The notes under the pieces were generated by a model. The model searched no databases and was not told where the DNA came from. It saw only the letters and a list, made by a program, of their open reading frames with translations. Both the position numbers and the translations under genes were made by a program. Of a stretch of 51,286 bases of DNA, positions 40,983-50,227 are shown in pieces; within the stretch, counting starts at the first letter, position 1, and the number at the start of each line of letters is the position of its first letter. This DNA comes from JAVBMB01 sp031552995. GTDB taxonomy: Bacteria; Bacillota; Clostridia; Oscillospirales; Butyricicoccaceae. Location of the stretch: assembly GCA_031552995.1 (NCBI GenBank), contig JAVBMB010000063.1:1-51286 (forward strand). Direction: 5' to 3'.

Positions 40983-41862
40983 AAACGTCGTCAAGGCATT
41001 TGACGGCTTCCGCGCGCTCGACGGGCTGGACATCAGCGTACCGAGCGGCAGCGTCTACGGGCTTGTCGGCCCAAACGGCGCCGGGAAGACGACAATCATC
41101 AGGCATCTTACCGGTGCCTACCGGCAGGACAGCGGAGACGTGCTGATAGGCGGCGTGCCGATATACGAAAACCCCGAGGTAAAGAGCCGTGTCGCCAGCA
41201 TACCGGACGACATATTTTTCTTCCCGTCCGCCGGTATACTCGACATGAAAAAATACTATTCCGGGCTGTATCCGTCGTTTTGCGCCGCCCGCTTTGACGC
41301 GCTTGGAAAGGCGTTTGACCTGCCGTTAAAGCAGCCGCTGCGCCGTTTCAGCCGCGGGATGCAAAAGCAGGCCGCGTTCTGGATTGCCATGAGCCTGTGC
41401 CCGGACCTGCTCATCCTCGACGAGCCGGTCGACGGCCTCGACCCTGTAATGCGCCGCCAAGTGTGGGGGCTTATACTCGGCGACGTCGCCGAGCGCGGCA
41501 CGACGGTGTTCATCTCGTCGCACAACCTGCGCGAGCTGGAGGATGTCTGCGACCATGTCGGCGTCATCAACCGCGGCAAAATGCTTATAGAACGCTCACT
41601 TACCGAGCTTCAAGAGGGCACGGTCAAAGTTCAGGTCGTATTCCCAGAGGGCGAACAGGACCTGTCCTCGCTTGACATTTTGCACCGCAGCGCGTCGGGA
41701 CGGGTGCAGATGCTGATAGTCCGGGGCGTCTCGGCCGAAATCGAGGTAGAAATCCGCCGATTCGAGCCTCTCTTTTACGACCTTCTCCCCCTGTCGCTTG
41801 AGGAGGTATTCATTTACGAGCTGGGAGGTCGGGACTATGCAGTCAAAGAAATCATCCTTTAG
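40969..41862 (+). CDS. ABC transporter ATP-binding protein
   Basis: A 297-residue ATPase of the exporter or YtrB type. It has Walker A GPNGAGKTT, Q-loop around IPDDIFF, a degenerate signature FSRGMQKQ, Walker B LLILDEPVDGLDPV, and switch His in ISSHNLRELE. The C-terminal 80 residues carry the usual beta extension. ATG 40969 is preferred over 40957, which sits on the ribosome site. It overlaps the regulator and the permease genes on either side. The substrate is unknown. Confidence 0.93.
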   Translation: MVSVKNVVKAFDGFRALDGLDISVPSGSVYGLVGPNGAGKTTIIRHLTGAYRQDSGDVLIGGVPIYENPEVKSRVASIPDDIFFFPSAGILDMKKYYSGLYPSFCAARFDALGKAFDLPLKQPLRRFSRGMQKQAAFWIAMSLCPDLLILDEPVDGLDPVMRRQVWGLILGDVAERGTTVFISSHNLRELEDVCDHVGVINRGKMLIERSLTELQEGTVKVQVVFPEGEQDLSSLDILHRSASGRVQMLIVRGVSAEIEVEIRRFEPLFYDLLPLSLEEVFIYELGGRDYAVKEIIL

Positions 41863-43636
41863 CCGAACAATCTTTTTTAAGAACACCGGCAGCTACTGGC
41901 CGCTTTATGTGCTTTATACAGTCATACTGTTTCTTGCTATGTTCGCGCTCACCTCCGGCCCGATGCAAGAGGAATACTATACACAGCAAAACGTTCTCCG
42001 TTCCATCGGCGGCGCGTATCCCGTTATGGCGATGCTCTACGCGACATTTGTCGCGCTCGCCGTCAACTCCTATCTGTGCAGCACAAGCAACGCGGTCACG
42101 ATACACTCTCTGCCAGTGACGCGCCGCGCGTTGTTTGTCACAAACATCTCATCAGGCGCAGCGTTTATCGTGGTGCCGAACATCACCGTATTTATCCTTA
42201 TTGCGGCGCTTCAGTTCACGCGCGGCCACTTCGGCATATCGCCGCTGCTTATATGGCTGGCGGCATGCACTATTCAGGGGCTGTTTTTCTTCTCGCTCGC
42301 CACATTCGCAGCGCACCTGACAGGCAGCAGGCTTATGATGCCCGCGCTGACGCTGATTCTCAACTTCATCGTCGTATCGTGCGACATGCTAATACGCTCC
42401 ATCGCGTCAAAGTTCATCTACGGCCTCACATCATACGGCGGCTCGACGCTGTCGGCGCTGTCACCTGCGGCGTACCTGACGTCACTGTCATACTCATCGG
42501 CTGCCAACGGCGTATTCCCTCACTTAAAATATTTCCTTGCACTGCTCGCCGCCGCCGTCCTTTTCGCTGTTTTCGCCATGCTGCTCTACCGCTCGCGCGG
42601 CATCGAAAGCGCCGGCAACGCCATATCTCATCGCTTTGCGCGCCCAATATTCAAATATGGCTTTGCGGCCGCATGCTCACTTGTGTTCGGTCAGACGCTG
42701 TTTACTATATTTCAGCCCGGCGGCAGCCGCTATGTTATTGGCAACAGCTTATCCTATACCCAATACCTCGGTCCCGGTATGATAGCCGTGTTCCTCGTGT
42801 GCATGGTCATCGCCGGCATAATCGGATACTTCGCCGCCGAGATGATGCTGCGCAAGTCGCTGCGCGTGTTCAGGCGCGGCTGGCGCGGGTGCGCCGTATT
42901 CGCGCTTGCCGCCGTCGGCCTGTATTCGGTAATCTGCTTCGACCCGTTTGGCCTGTACCTTTCGCTGCCCAAGCTTGAATATGTCACGTCCGCTACTCTC
43001 AGCGCCGGGAATTACGGCATCATCACCACATCTGACCCCTCCGTAATCGCGAAGATTCTTGACGCAAACCGCATCGCCGCCGCAAACAGAGAGAGCAATG
43101 TCAGCATGATAAGTGAAATCAACGGTGACAATCACGCCGATATTCACGCATTTTGGTGCAATTTCTCGTATACCCTGCCAAACGGCAGCTCCTTTGTGCG
43201 CGAGTATTCTCTCCCCGCATCGCCGTTTATGCCCGATTACGGCCCCGCAGCCGCGGTGAGCGCGCTGATTAACAACCCCGAATACATCGCGGACACCGTC
43301 ACGGCAAAGCCGGGATATACACTCTACGAGGCAGTCTGCGGCGGTTCAGATTACCTGACATTCGACGGCGAGAAGGCGGCAGAGCTGCAAACCGCTCTGC
43401 TCGGCGATATTCTCGCCGGCTCAGGCGGCGGGGAGGATATCATCGGCTCCACCTCATTCTACTATAACGGCGCATATGCAAGCCTGACATTCCGTCCTCT
43501 GGACGAAGCCTCTGACCGTTACATGTACTCTGTAACCATCAAGATAAACTCCAACTGCAATAATCTGATTGCCTTTTTACACAAATACGGTTATGATAAT
43601 TTTGTCGAACAAATTGATTATCTGCCGATAAAATAA
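41837..43636 (+). CDS. ABC-2-type permease with extracytoplasmic tail
   Basis: A 599-residue membrane protein. About eight hydrophobic segments lie in residues 1-385, then residues 390-599 form a soluble, probably extracytoplasmic domain with no anchor. This layout matches GntR(YtrA)-linked permeases whose tail is called DUF6449. GGGAGG precedes the ATG; the start overlaps the ATPase gene by 26 bases. With the ATPase it probably exports a toxic compound or senses one at the envelope. Confidence 0.85.
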   Translation: MQSKKSSFSRTIFFKNTGSYWPLYVLYTVILFLAMFALTSGPMQEEYYTQQNVLRSIGGAYPVMAMLYATFVALAVNSYLCSTSNAVTIHSLPVTRRALFVTNISSGAAFIVVPNITVFILIAALQFTRGHFGISPLLIWLAACTIQGLFFFSLATFAAHLTGSRLMMPALTLILNFIVVSCDMLIRSIASKFIYGLTSYGGSTLSALSPAAYLTSLSYSSAANGVFPHLKYFLALLAAAVLFAVFAMLLYRSRGIESAGNAISHRFARPIFKYGFAAACSLVFGQTLFTIFQPGGSRYVIGNSLSYTQYLGPGMIAVFLVCMVIAGIIGYFAAEMMLRKSLRVFRRGWRGCAVFALAAVGLYSVICFDPFGLYLSLPKLEYVTSATLSAGNYGIITTSDPSVIAKILDANRIAAANRESNVSMISEINGDNHADIHAFWCNFSYTLPNGSSFVREYSLPASPFMPDYGPAAAVSALINNPEYIADTVTAKPGYTLYEAVCGGSDYLTFDGEKAAELQTALLGDILAGSGGGEDIIGSTSFYYNGAYASLTFRPLDEASDRYMYSVTIKINSNCNNLIAFLHKYGYDNFVEQIDYLPIK

Positions 43637-43685
43637 TAAACCGCGATCCGGCATTACTCCGCACCGCGCAATTTGAGGTGATGTT

Positions 43686-44351
43686 TTGGCAACAAAAAGA
43701 CTGAAAAAGACACTGTCCGTATTGATTGTTACCGCTCTGTTCGCCGTGTTTGCCGCGGCGTGCACAAAGCCGCCCGCGCTGTTTGGCGAGGCGCCGTATA
43801 TCATATGCCTTGATCCCGGACACGGCGGCACAGATGTCGGCGCAACCGACGCCGGCGTCACAAGGATGGAAAAGGATGACAACCTCGCCCTTGCGCTGGC
43901 CGTGCGCGACAGCCTTACAAGCTTGGGCTACACGGTTATTATGACGCGCGACAGTGATGTCGCGGTCGAGCTGGAATCCCGCGCCGCCTTCGCCAACGAG
44001 AACAACGCGTCGATATTTGTCTCGCTTCACCGCAACAGCGGCGGCGGCAAGGGTGTCGAAGTCTGGGTCGCCAGCCAGCCGGACGAGGCTGATATGCAGC
44101 TTGGAAAGGCTATACTAGACGGCATTGTCGATGCGGGCGTCAACAACAACCGCGGGCTTCGCAAGGGAACGGCCGCAAATGCCGAGGTCGATTACGCCGT
44201 CATACGCGGCGCTGCGATGCCCCGCTGCCTTGTTGAGATGGGATTTATGGACAGTGACAGCGACAACGACCTGTTCGATGTCAACCTCGATGTCTACGCT
44301 TCGGCAATTGCCGGCTCGATAGCCAATCTGATTCCGATTGAATCGGATTAG
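43686..44351 (+). CDS. N-acetylmuramoyl-L-alanine amidase (Amidase_3) lipoprotein
   Basis: A 221-residue peptidoglycan amidase that cuts the bond between muramic acid and L-alanine. The N-terminal signal ends at FAAAC (Cys26), suggesting a lipid anchor. The zinc site is visible: His in LDPGHGGTDVG, His in SLHRN and catalytic Glu in VEMGFMDS; a metal Glu is expected near EKDDN. The start is TTG at 43686, behind GAGGTGAT; the ATG at 43681 is in another frame. It sits after the ABC operon and ends at a strong terminator. Confidence 0.93.
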   Translation: MATKRLKKTLSVLIVTALFAVFAAACTKPPALFGEAPYIICLDPGHGGTDVGATDAGVTRMEKDDNLALALAVRDSLTSLGYTVIMTRDSDVAVELESRAAFANENNASIFVSLHRNSGGGKGVEVWVASQPDEADMQLGKAILDGIVDAGVNNNRGLRKGTAANAEVDYAVIRGAAMPRCLVEMGFMDSDSDNDLFDVNLDVYASAIAGSIANLIPIESD

Positions 44352-44367
44352 CAGCGCGAAATAACAC

Positions 44368-44405
44368 ACCGCCCCGCCGGGCGATAACCCGGCGGGGCGG
44401 TTTTT
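44368..44405 (+). terminator. rho-independent terminator
   Basis: A 14-bp perfect stem (ACCGCCCCGCCGGG and its complement) around CGATAA, followed by TTTTTC on the plus strand. It closes the amidase gene and faces the convergent M42 peptidase gene. Confidence 0.9.
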
Positions 44406-44417
44406 CATTTCTCAACG

Positions 44418-45455
44418 TCACTCGGTTATGTACGCCATCAGCAGCTTAATCGAGTTCTCAAGCCCGCTGACATGGCTGCGCTCCATTCCGTGCGATGCCG
44501 CCACACCCGGCCCGATAAGCGCGGCCTTGATATCGTTCCCCCCGCGCAGCGCCGTGCTCGCGTCCGAGGCATATCTCGGGAATACATCAACGGCATAGTC
44601 AAGCTTCAGCTTTTTGCCAAGCTCAATAAGCCTGTCGGTCATACCGTAGTCATACGGCCCTGATGAATCAAGCGGGCATATAGACACCTTTGTCTCGTCC
44701 CCGGCCAAATCAAGCCCGACGCATCCCATATCAAACGCGATAACCTCGGTAATCTCCGGCGGGATGTGCGAGCCGCCGACGCCTGTCTCCTCATATGTCG
44801 ATATCACGAATATCACATCGCATTTCGGCACAATGCTCTTGCGACGCATCAGCTCCATCATCGCAAACGAACACGCCGTGCTGCCCTTGTCGTCCAGATA
44901 GCGTGACTTTATGAATCCGCTGGGCGTCACGGTGAACTTCGGGTCGACCGAAACAAAATCACCGGTTCCTATGCCAAGAGCTTTTGTATCATTGTCGCTG
45001 TGCACAATCTCGTCGATGCGCACCATCATGTTCTCTTCTTTGCGTTCAAGCGTAGACGCGTCGGGGAACACATGAACAGCCGGCGACTTGCACAGTATCG
45101 TGCCGGTATATGTCTTTCCGCCGCGCGTGTGTATAAGGCAGTATTCACCGTCAAGCGTGCCGAACATATTGCCGCCGATGCCGGTTATGCGCAGCGTGCC
45201 GTCGGCGTTAATCGAGCGTACCATCGCGCCAAGCGTATCCACATGGGTAAACACCCCTATGCACCTGTCGTGCCTCTCCCCCTCGACCTTGATACACAGA
45301 TTCCCCTTGCGGTTGCGCCACGATGGGTATCCGAGCTCACTTGCCATGCTCTCACAGCATTCTACCGCCTTCATCGCAAACCCTGACGGGCTGGGCACCG
45401 AAACAATGCTCTCAAGCGCTTTCAGCAGATAATCCCTGTTGATATCGACCTTCAT
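44418..45455 (-). CDS. M42-family metallopeptidase
   Basis: A 345-residue cytosolic dinuclear-metal aminopeptidase of the FrvX/PepA-glutamyl type. Metal and catalytic residues are visible: His71-x-Asp73 (FTHVDTLG), Asp in YLDDKGSTAC, the Glu pair in YEETGVGG, Asp in VIAFDMG, and His in the final ASHGMERSH. The ATG follows GGAGAGG. It is divergent from the radical SAM gene and has a consensus promoter of its own. Confidence 0.93.
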   Translation of the reverse strand: MKVDINRDYLLKALESIVSVPSPSGFAMKAVECCESMASELGYPSWRNRKGNLCIKVEGERHDRCIGVFTHVDTLGAMVRSINADGTLRITGIGGNMFGTLDGEYCLIHTRGGKTYTGTILCKSPAVHVFPDASTLERKEENMMVRIDEIVHSDNDTKALGIGTGDFVSVDPKFTVTPSGFIKSRYLDDKGSTACSFAMMELMRRKSIVPKCDVIFVISTYEETGVGGSHIPPEITEVIAFDMGCVGLDLAGDETKVSICPLDSSGPYDYGMTDRLIELGKKLKLDYAVDVFPRYASDASTALRGGNDIKAALIGPGVAASHGMERSHVSGLENSIKLLMAYITE

Positions 45456-45505
45456 ATGACCTCTCCTTCACTCGCCGCGCCGCGCGGCTTAATATTCCCG
45501 CCTAG

Positions 45506-45534
45506 ATTATACCCTTTAACCGCCTGCCAGTCAA
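45506..45534 (-). promoter_or_regulatory. M42 peptidase promoter
   Basis: Minus-strand TTGACT (45529-45534) and TATAAT (45506-45511) with a 17-base spacer, about 50 bases before the start codon. Confidence 0.85.
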
Positions 45535-45563
45535 TTGACAGCGCAAAAAACCGACGAAAACAC

Positions 45564-45592
45564 TTTACAAAGCTTGACTATGATGCTATAAT
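45564..45592 (+). promoter_or_regulatory. radical SAM operon promoter
   Basis: TTTACA (45564-45569) and a consensus TATAAT (45587-45592) with a 17-base spacer; transcription starts near 45599, about 30 bases before the start codon. Confidence 0.85.
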
Positions 45593-45628
45593 TATTTTAT
45601 CGAACATATGTTTGTAAGAGGTCATCAC

Positions 45629-46921
45629 ATGGATGTTATGCAAAAGCTGACTATACTGACCGACGCCGCCAAATACGATGTCGCCTGCACGTCGAGCGGT
45701 GTCGAGCGGTCCGGCAAAAAAGGCGCCATCGGCACGGCCGCCGCGTGCGGAATATGCCACTCCTTTGCGGCGGACGGGCGCTGTATCACACTGCTTAAGG
45801 TGCTGCAAAGCAACGCCTGCGCCTACGACTGCGAGTACTGTGTCAACCGCCGTTCAAACGAGGCACAGCGCGCCACCTTCAGCCCGGAGGAGCTTGCCGA
45901 GCTGACAATCCAGTTTTACCGGCGCAACTATATCGAGGGCCTGTTCCTGTCGTCCGCCGTAGTCAAATCGCCGGACTACACATGCGAGCTGATGATCCGC
46001 ACGCTGACCCTGCTGCGCAACGAGTACCGTTTCAACGGCTACATCCACTGCAAAACCATCCCCGGCGCCGACGAAAAGCTGCTTCAGGCATTGGGTCTGC
46101 TGGCCGACAGGATGAGCATAAATATCGAACTCCCGTCACACGAGAGCCTGAAGCTTCTCGCGCCGGACAAAAGCCGGCAGAGCATTCTCGAGCCGATGGG
46201 CTTCGTCTCGCGCGGGATAACCGAAAACCGTAACGACCTCGTGCGCTACCGCGCCTCGCCAAAGTTCGTCCCGGCCGGGCAGAGTACGCAGATGATAGTC
46301 GGCGCGACACCCGAAACCGATTATCATATACTCAATCTGACATCCGCTCTTTACAAAAAATACGGCCTAAAGCGTGTATTCTTTTCGGCGTATATCCCTG
46401 TCGCCGGGGGGCGCAACCTGCCGTCTGTCGACACAAAACCGCCTCTGCTGCGCGAACACAGGCTCTATCAGGCCGACTGGCTTTTGCGTTTTTACAAGTT
46501 CGAGGCCAGTGAGATACTAAGCCAAAACGACCCGAACCTCAACGTTCTCGTCGACCCCAAATGCAATTGGGCGCTGCAAAATCTGCGCTGTTTCCCTGTC
46601 GAGGCAAATACCGCCCCGTACGATACGCTTCTGCGCGTCCCCGGTCTCGGCGTGCGCAGCGCCCAGCGCATTGTCGAAGCGCGCCGCGTCTCGTCGCTCG
46701 ACTTCGACGGGCTTAAAAAAATCGGCGTCGTCCTAAAACGCGCCAGATACTTCCTGCTGTGCAAAGGCCGCCCGATGGAGGGCACGATAATGACGCACGA
46801 TGCCATTACCCGCGCGCTCATCAGCGCCGCCGCCGGCGAGCGTTTTCATCAGGCCGAACAGTTTTCCCTGTTCGAACCGACGCGCGAGGACCTGCAAAAA
46901 TGCCTGACCGGCGAGTTGTAG
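45629..46921 (+). CDS. putative DNA modification/repair radical SAM protein
   Basis: A 430-residue radical SAM enzyme. The cluster cysteines form CAYDCEYC (Cys64, 68, 71). Further cysteines at GICHSF and RC precede it. The C-terminal third has a helix-hairpin-helix DNA-binding motif, LRVPGLGVRSAQRIVEARR. This pairing of domains, plus the DUF4130 neighbour, matches the family known as TIGR03916 (putative DNA modification/repair). The reaction and DNA target are unknown. ATG 45629 follows AAGAGG. It is followed 31 bases later by its partner. Confidence 0.9.
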   Translation: MDVMQKLTILTDAAKYDVACTSSGVERSGKKGAIGTAAACGICHSFAADGRCITLLKVLQSNACAYDCEYCVNRRSNEAQRATFSPEELAELTIQFYRRNYIEGLFLSSAVVKSPDYTCELMIRTLTLLRNEYRFNGYIHCKTIPGADEKLLQALGLLADRMSINIELPSHESLKLLAPDKSRQSILEPMGFVSRGITENRNDLVRYRASPKFVPAGQSTQMIVGATPETDYHILNLTSALYKKYGLKRVFFSAYIPVAGGRNLPSVDTKPPLLREHRLYQADWLLRFYKFEASEILSQNDPNLNVLVDPKCNWALQNLRCFPVEANTAPYDTLLRVPGLGVRSAQRIVEARRVSSLDFDGLKKIGVVLKRARYFLLCKGRPMEGTIMTHDAITRALISAAAGERFHQAEQFSLFEPTREDLQKCLTGEL

Positions 46922-46952
46922 CAGCATTTTCGGCAGAAACGGAGGCCGCGAT

Positions 46953-47777
46953 ATGTCACATTCCAGCATTGTCTACCGCTACGACGGCAGCTTCGACGGC
47001 CTGCTGTGCTGTGTGTTCGACAGCTACGCAAATCACATCGACCCGGTCGGCATAATCGGCCGCGATCACTGCCAGGCCACGTTCTACGACATACGCGAGG
47101 TCGAAACCGACCCGGCGCAGGCGCGACGGGTTTCCCTCGGCATCCATCAAAAGATATCCCCGCAGGCGCTTTATCTGGTTCGCCGCGCGTTTCTCACCTG
47201 CCTGGAGGAAAAAGAGCTGCATATCCTGCGCTTCATCCGCTTCGGGTTCACCGCGGGCAGCAGCGCGATTCACATGCTCACCGAGGAGCGTGTCGACGTG
47301 CTCGTCAAGGCTGTAAATCACATGTCCGGCGAAGCGCATCTGCTTAAAGGCTTCGTCCGCTTTTCGGACATAGGCGGCGTACTCGCGGCCGAGATAGAGC
47401 CGAAAAACTTCGTTCTTCCGCTCATCGCGCCGCATTTTTGCAGCAGATTGTCAGGCGAAACCTTTATGATATACGACCGCACTCACAGGGCAGCGCTGCT
47501 GTACAGCCACGGCGAAAAGGAGATTGTCACGCTCGAGGAGTTCACAATGCCGCCGGCCCCGCCGGACGAAAAAGCATACCGCAGCTTGTGGAAGCGCTTT
47601 TACGACACGATTGCAATCGAGCAGCGCGAGAATCCCCGCTGCCGCATGGGGCATATGCCAAAGCGCTACTGGGGCGTCATGACCGAGTTCACCGAGCAGG
47701 ATTCCGGCGAGACGGTGGAAACTCTGCCGCCTTCGCGCCGCGCGGCGCTGCCGCCAGATACCTTCCACTCCAAATAA
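46953..47777 (+). CDS. TIGR03915/DUF4130-type DNA metabolism protein
   Basis: A 274-residue protein of the DUF4130 family, which accompanies the radical SAM enzyme and in some bacteria is joined to a uracil-DNA glycosylase-like domain. Marks are YRYDGSFDGLLCCVFDSY at the start, a helical centre (ALYLVRRAFL; HILRFIRFGF), and the C-terminal KAYRSLWKRFYDTIAIEQRENPRCRMGHMPKRYW in parts. GGAGG precedes the ATG. No separate glycosylase domain is present here. Probable joint role with the previous gene in base modification or repair. Confidence 0.88.
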   Translation: MSHSSIVYRYDGSFDGLLCCVFDSYANHIDPVGIIGRDHCQATFYDIREVETDPAQARRVSLGIHQKISPQALYLVRRAFLTCLEEKELHILRFIRFGFTAGSSAIHMLTEERVDVLVKAVNHMSGEAHLLKGFVRFSDIGGVLAAEIEPKNFVLPLIAPHFCSRLSGETFMIYDRTHRAALLYSHGEKEIVTLEEFTMPPAPPDEKAYRSLWKRFYDTIAIEQRENPRCRMGHMPKRYWGVMTEFTEQDSGETVETLPPSRRAALPPDTFHSK

Positions 47778-47835
47778 AGATCAAATATTCAAGCTTAATA
47801 ATTATTTGCAGCACCCGTCCGCTCTTCTGAAAAGC

Positions 47836-47852
47836 AAGACGGCACCCGTCTT
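47836..47852 (-). terminator. terminator of the HExxH gene
   Basis: AAGACGG and CCGTCTT around a CAC loop; on the minus strand it is followed by GCTTTTC. It ends the phospholipid operon transcript. Confidence 0.7.
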
Positions 47853-47870
47853 AGTGTATTCCGCGCCTGC

Positions 47871-48770
47871 TCAATGCCGATTCATGCGCAGCATGCCGGA
47901 AATTATACCGTCGATGTCCGCCGGCTGTGCTTCACCGCATACTGCGGCGGCAAGCTTACGCACGGCAATCTCTTCAAATGCATTCAATATGCCGTCCCCG
48001 TCGTTTGACAGGAAGTATGATTCATCTATCCCGCTGTTTTGCAATGTTTCGCGGTTGCTGTACCGCAATATTTCATCCCGGCGCTTTGCCGTATGCCTGT
48101 TTACCGCCGGATGCAGACTCTCATGGATTACCGATTCCGGCCTCCACTCGCCGATTATTACATGTTGCTTTCCATCACATTCAAAATAGTCAGCCGAATA
48201 TGCGCACTTAAGCGGGCAAATTATAACCTCGACCGTCTTTAGCTCCATCCGCTCCGCCTCGTAAATTGTCTCCAGCTTCACAAACAGCTCTCTCAGTTCT
48301 TCATCCTGTGCCGCGGCGACTCGCTCGACGATACAATCAAGCTCTCTGTTCATCCGGCGGAATGCCTCATTGTCAAGAATCCCACGCAGCGCCGCCGGAA
48401 AATGTGATATCCAAGCCCAAAACCCGCCATCCGCCTCTTCGGGCAGCAAGTTCCTCCGTGACATAACATACTCGCGGTACCGCCTGTCATCAAACGGCGG
48501 CGAGTTTGCCGTGTCTCCAATAAAAAATACCGCGCTCTCCATCAGCGCGGCACGCGGCCAATACGGATATTGCCCGCATGTATTCTGCCGCGCGGCGGCA
48601 AAAAACCCGGCATGTCGGCGCGGTATCCGTCCCGCTTTGGCTCGCAGAATCAAACCCGATAAATCAGCGCTTTTGCCGATTTCAGCAAAATCATATCCCG
48701 AGGCAAGCAGGCCGTAATAAATCGCGTTTATCTCACGCCGGCACGAAATTGTTATTCTGCTCGCCACCAC
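47871..48770 (-). CDS. HExxH-motif protein of unknown function
   Basis: A 299-residue soluble protein with HESLHPAVNRH at residues 216-226, that is HExxH followed by His at the sixth position, typical of zinc metallopeptidases. The downstream part has no obvious third ligand beyond His226. The N-terminal 200 residues are helical and charged (for example FWAWISHFPAALRGILDNEAF) with a CPLKC pair near 185-190. There is no signal peptide. It lies 21 bases after psd with AAGGGATG before its GTG start, so it shares the phospholipid operon. I recognise no family. Confidence 0.78.
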   Translation of the reverse strand: MVASRITISCRREINAIYYGLLASGYDFAEIGKSADLSGLILRAKAGRIPRRHAGFFAAARQNTCGQYPYWPRAALMESAVFFIGDTANSPPFDDRRYREYVMSRRNLLPEEADGGFWAWISHFPAALRGILDNEAFRRMNRELDCIVERVAAAQDEELRELFVKLETIYEAERMELKTVEVIICPLKCAYSADYFECDGKQHVIIGEWRPESVIHESLHPAVNRHTAKRRDEILRYSNRETLQNSGIDESYFLSNDGDGILNAFEEIAVRKLAAAVCGEAQPADIDGIISGMLRMNRH

Positions 48771-48791
48771 AATATCACATCCCTTACAATA

Positions 48792-49622
48792 TCACAAACC
48801 GCCCTGCGCCCTGCCTATTCTCTCACCAAGTCTGACCTGTATCTCCCCGCCCGAATCAATATTTGCCGCAATATCATCCCTAAGTATCGCGGCGCCTCCG
48901 CCAAGCAGCAAAACGACGGTCGAGCCGCCGAACTCGAACATGCCCTTTTCCTGTCCGCGTTCAAATCTGCCGCTCTCGTGCAGGTTTTTTATTTTTCCCA
49001 CCATCATCGCGCCGACTTCAACCTGCACGGCCGTGCCGAAATTGTCGGTGCGCATCACGGTGTATTCTCTGCAGTTTTCGGTGAACACCGCCGTCTTTTC
49101 AAGCGCCTGCGGCCGCACGGTGTGCAGCGCGCCGGGGATAAACACATTCTCCCCTTTTTTGCACCCGTCAAAATAGCAATAGCGGTGATAGTCGTCTACA
49201 CACAGCCTGAACACAAGCGCCAGCCCGCGTTCAAGCTCGATATCGTCTCTCCCCAGCAGTTTTGGCACATCGTATTTGCCGCCCTTGATTTCAAACCTGT
49301 TCCCGTTTGCTATAGTGAACACACTCAGCCTGCCGTCGCAGGGGGCGACAAGCGCCTGCGGTGCCATGTCAATCTCGCGCGCGCCGCTTCTCAGCCGTCG
49401 CGTAAAAAAATCATTAAAGCTTCCGTATTCCCGCTGCGGGAAGTCGGTCATGTCTATAGCATTTCTTCTTATAAACCCCGGCACAAGCGCGCTCGACATT
49501 TTTGTTGACAGCGTTGCACCAACCGCGCGCGACAGTATCGGCGCCGTCAGCACCTTAAGCGCACAGCGTCCCGGCGCGCTGCCGTAAAGCATTTTCAGCC
49601 CGTCGCGCCGCCGCGCGCTCAT
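48792..49622 (-). CDS. psd: phosphatidylserine decarboxylase
   Basis: Makes phosphatidylethanolamine from phosphatidylserine at the membrane. The 276-residue proenzyme has the self-cleavage motif GGST (in MFEFGGSTVVLLL), which yields the pyruvoyl group; the more common form is LGST. Conserved YGSFNDFFTRRL, APCDGRLS and DDYHRYCY follow the type II family. The start overlaps the pssA stop by 4 bases. GGST instead of LGST is a mild variant and is common in Firmicutes. Confidence 0.94.
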   Translation of the reverse strand: MSARRRDGLKMLYGSAPGRCALKVLTAPILSRAVGATLSTKMSSALVPGFIRRNAIDMTDFPQREYGSFNDFFTRRLRSGAREIDMAPQALVAPCDGRLSVFTIANGNRFEIKGGKYDVPKLLGRDDIELERGLALVFRLCVDDYHRYCYFDGCKKGENVFIPGALHTVRPQALEKTAVFTENCREYTVMRTDNFGTAVQVEVGAMMVGKIKNLHESGRFERGQEKGMFEFGGSTVVLLLGGGAAILRDDIAANIDSGGEIQVRLGERIGRAQGGL

Positions 49623-50227
49623 ACCAGCACCCAAATCAGCTCGGCTATGCCCAGGGCTATCAGGATAAGCATGCCCACCGGCCCCAGCTTTTTAACAGGA
49701 AACTTAATTATGTAAGCAAGCGATATGCATATAAGGCTCGCGCCGTAAACAAGAGGGAATTTCATGCCAAGCATACCTCGGAAGCCGTATACAACAGGGA
49801 TAATAAGCGCTACTGACGTAACCGGCAGTCCCTGATAGGACGTGCGCTTCTCATCAGTCTCAGCCTGCCTCTCCTCCTCGGTCACATTGAAGTACGCCAG
49901 CCTTGTCAGCGCCGCCAGCACATAGAAGATAAGTACCACCAGATAGCCCCTGGCGTGCAGCCCTACCGACCAGCCGATGACAGCCGGCAGCACACCGAAG
50001 CATATCACATCGGCAAGCGAGTCAATCTGTATTCCGAACCGCTTTTCCCGCTCGGTTCTCTCCCGGTGCCGGGCCACCGCGCCGTCAAACATATCGCACA
50101 GCCCGGACAGCATCAGGCAAATCACAGCCACCGTCGGTTTGCCGCTCATCGCCGCCGTAATGCCAAAAATCGCCGATGCAACACCCAGATACGTCAAAAT
50201 TATCGTGTAGTTGTAAAATCCAATCAT
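49619..50227 (-). CDS. pssA: CDP-diacylglycerol-serine O-phosphatidyltransferase
   Basis: Transfers serine to CDP-diacylglycerol to give phosphatidylserine. The 202-residue membrane protein has the CDP-alcohol phosphatidyltransferase motif D-G-x2-A-R-x8-G-x3-D-x3-D, seen in MFDGAVARH and FGIQIDSLAD. About six membrane segments are visible. GGAGGAGG precedes the ATG. It overlaps both neighbours by 4 bases, so the pathway is translationally coupled to the upstream membrane gene and to psd. Confidence 0.95.
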   Translation of the reverse strand: MIGFYNYTIILTYLGVASAIFGITAAMSGKPTVAVICLMLSGLCDMFDGAVARHRERTEREKRFGIQIDSLADVICFGVLPAVIGWSVGLHARGYLVVLIFYVLAALTRLAYFNVTEEERQAETDEKRTSYQGLPVTSVALIIPVVYGFRGMLGMKFPLVYGASLICISLAYIIKFPVKKLGPVGMLILIALGIAELIWVLV

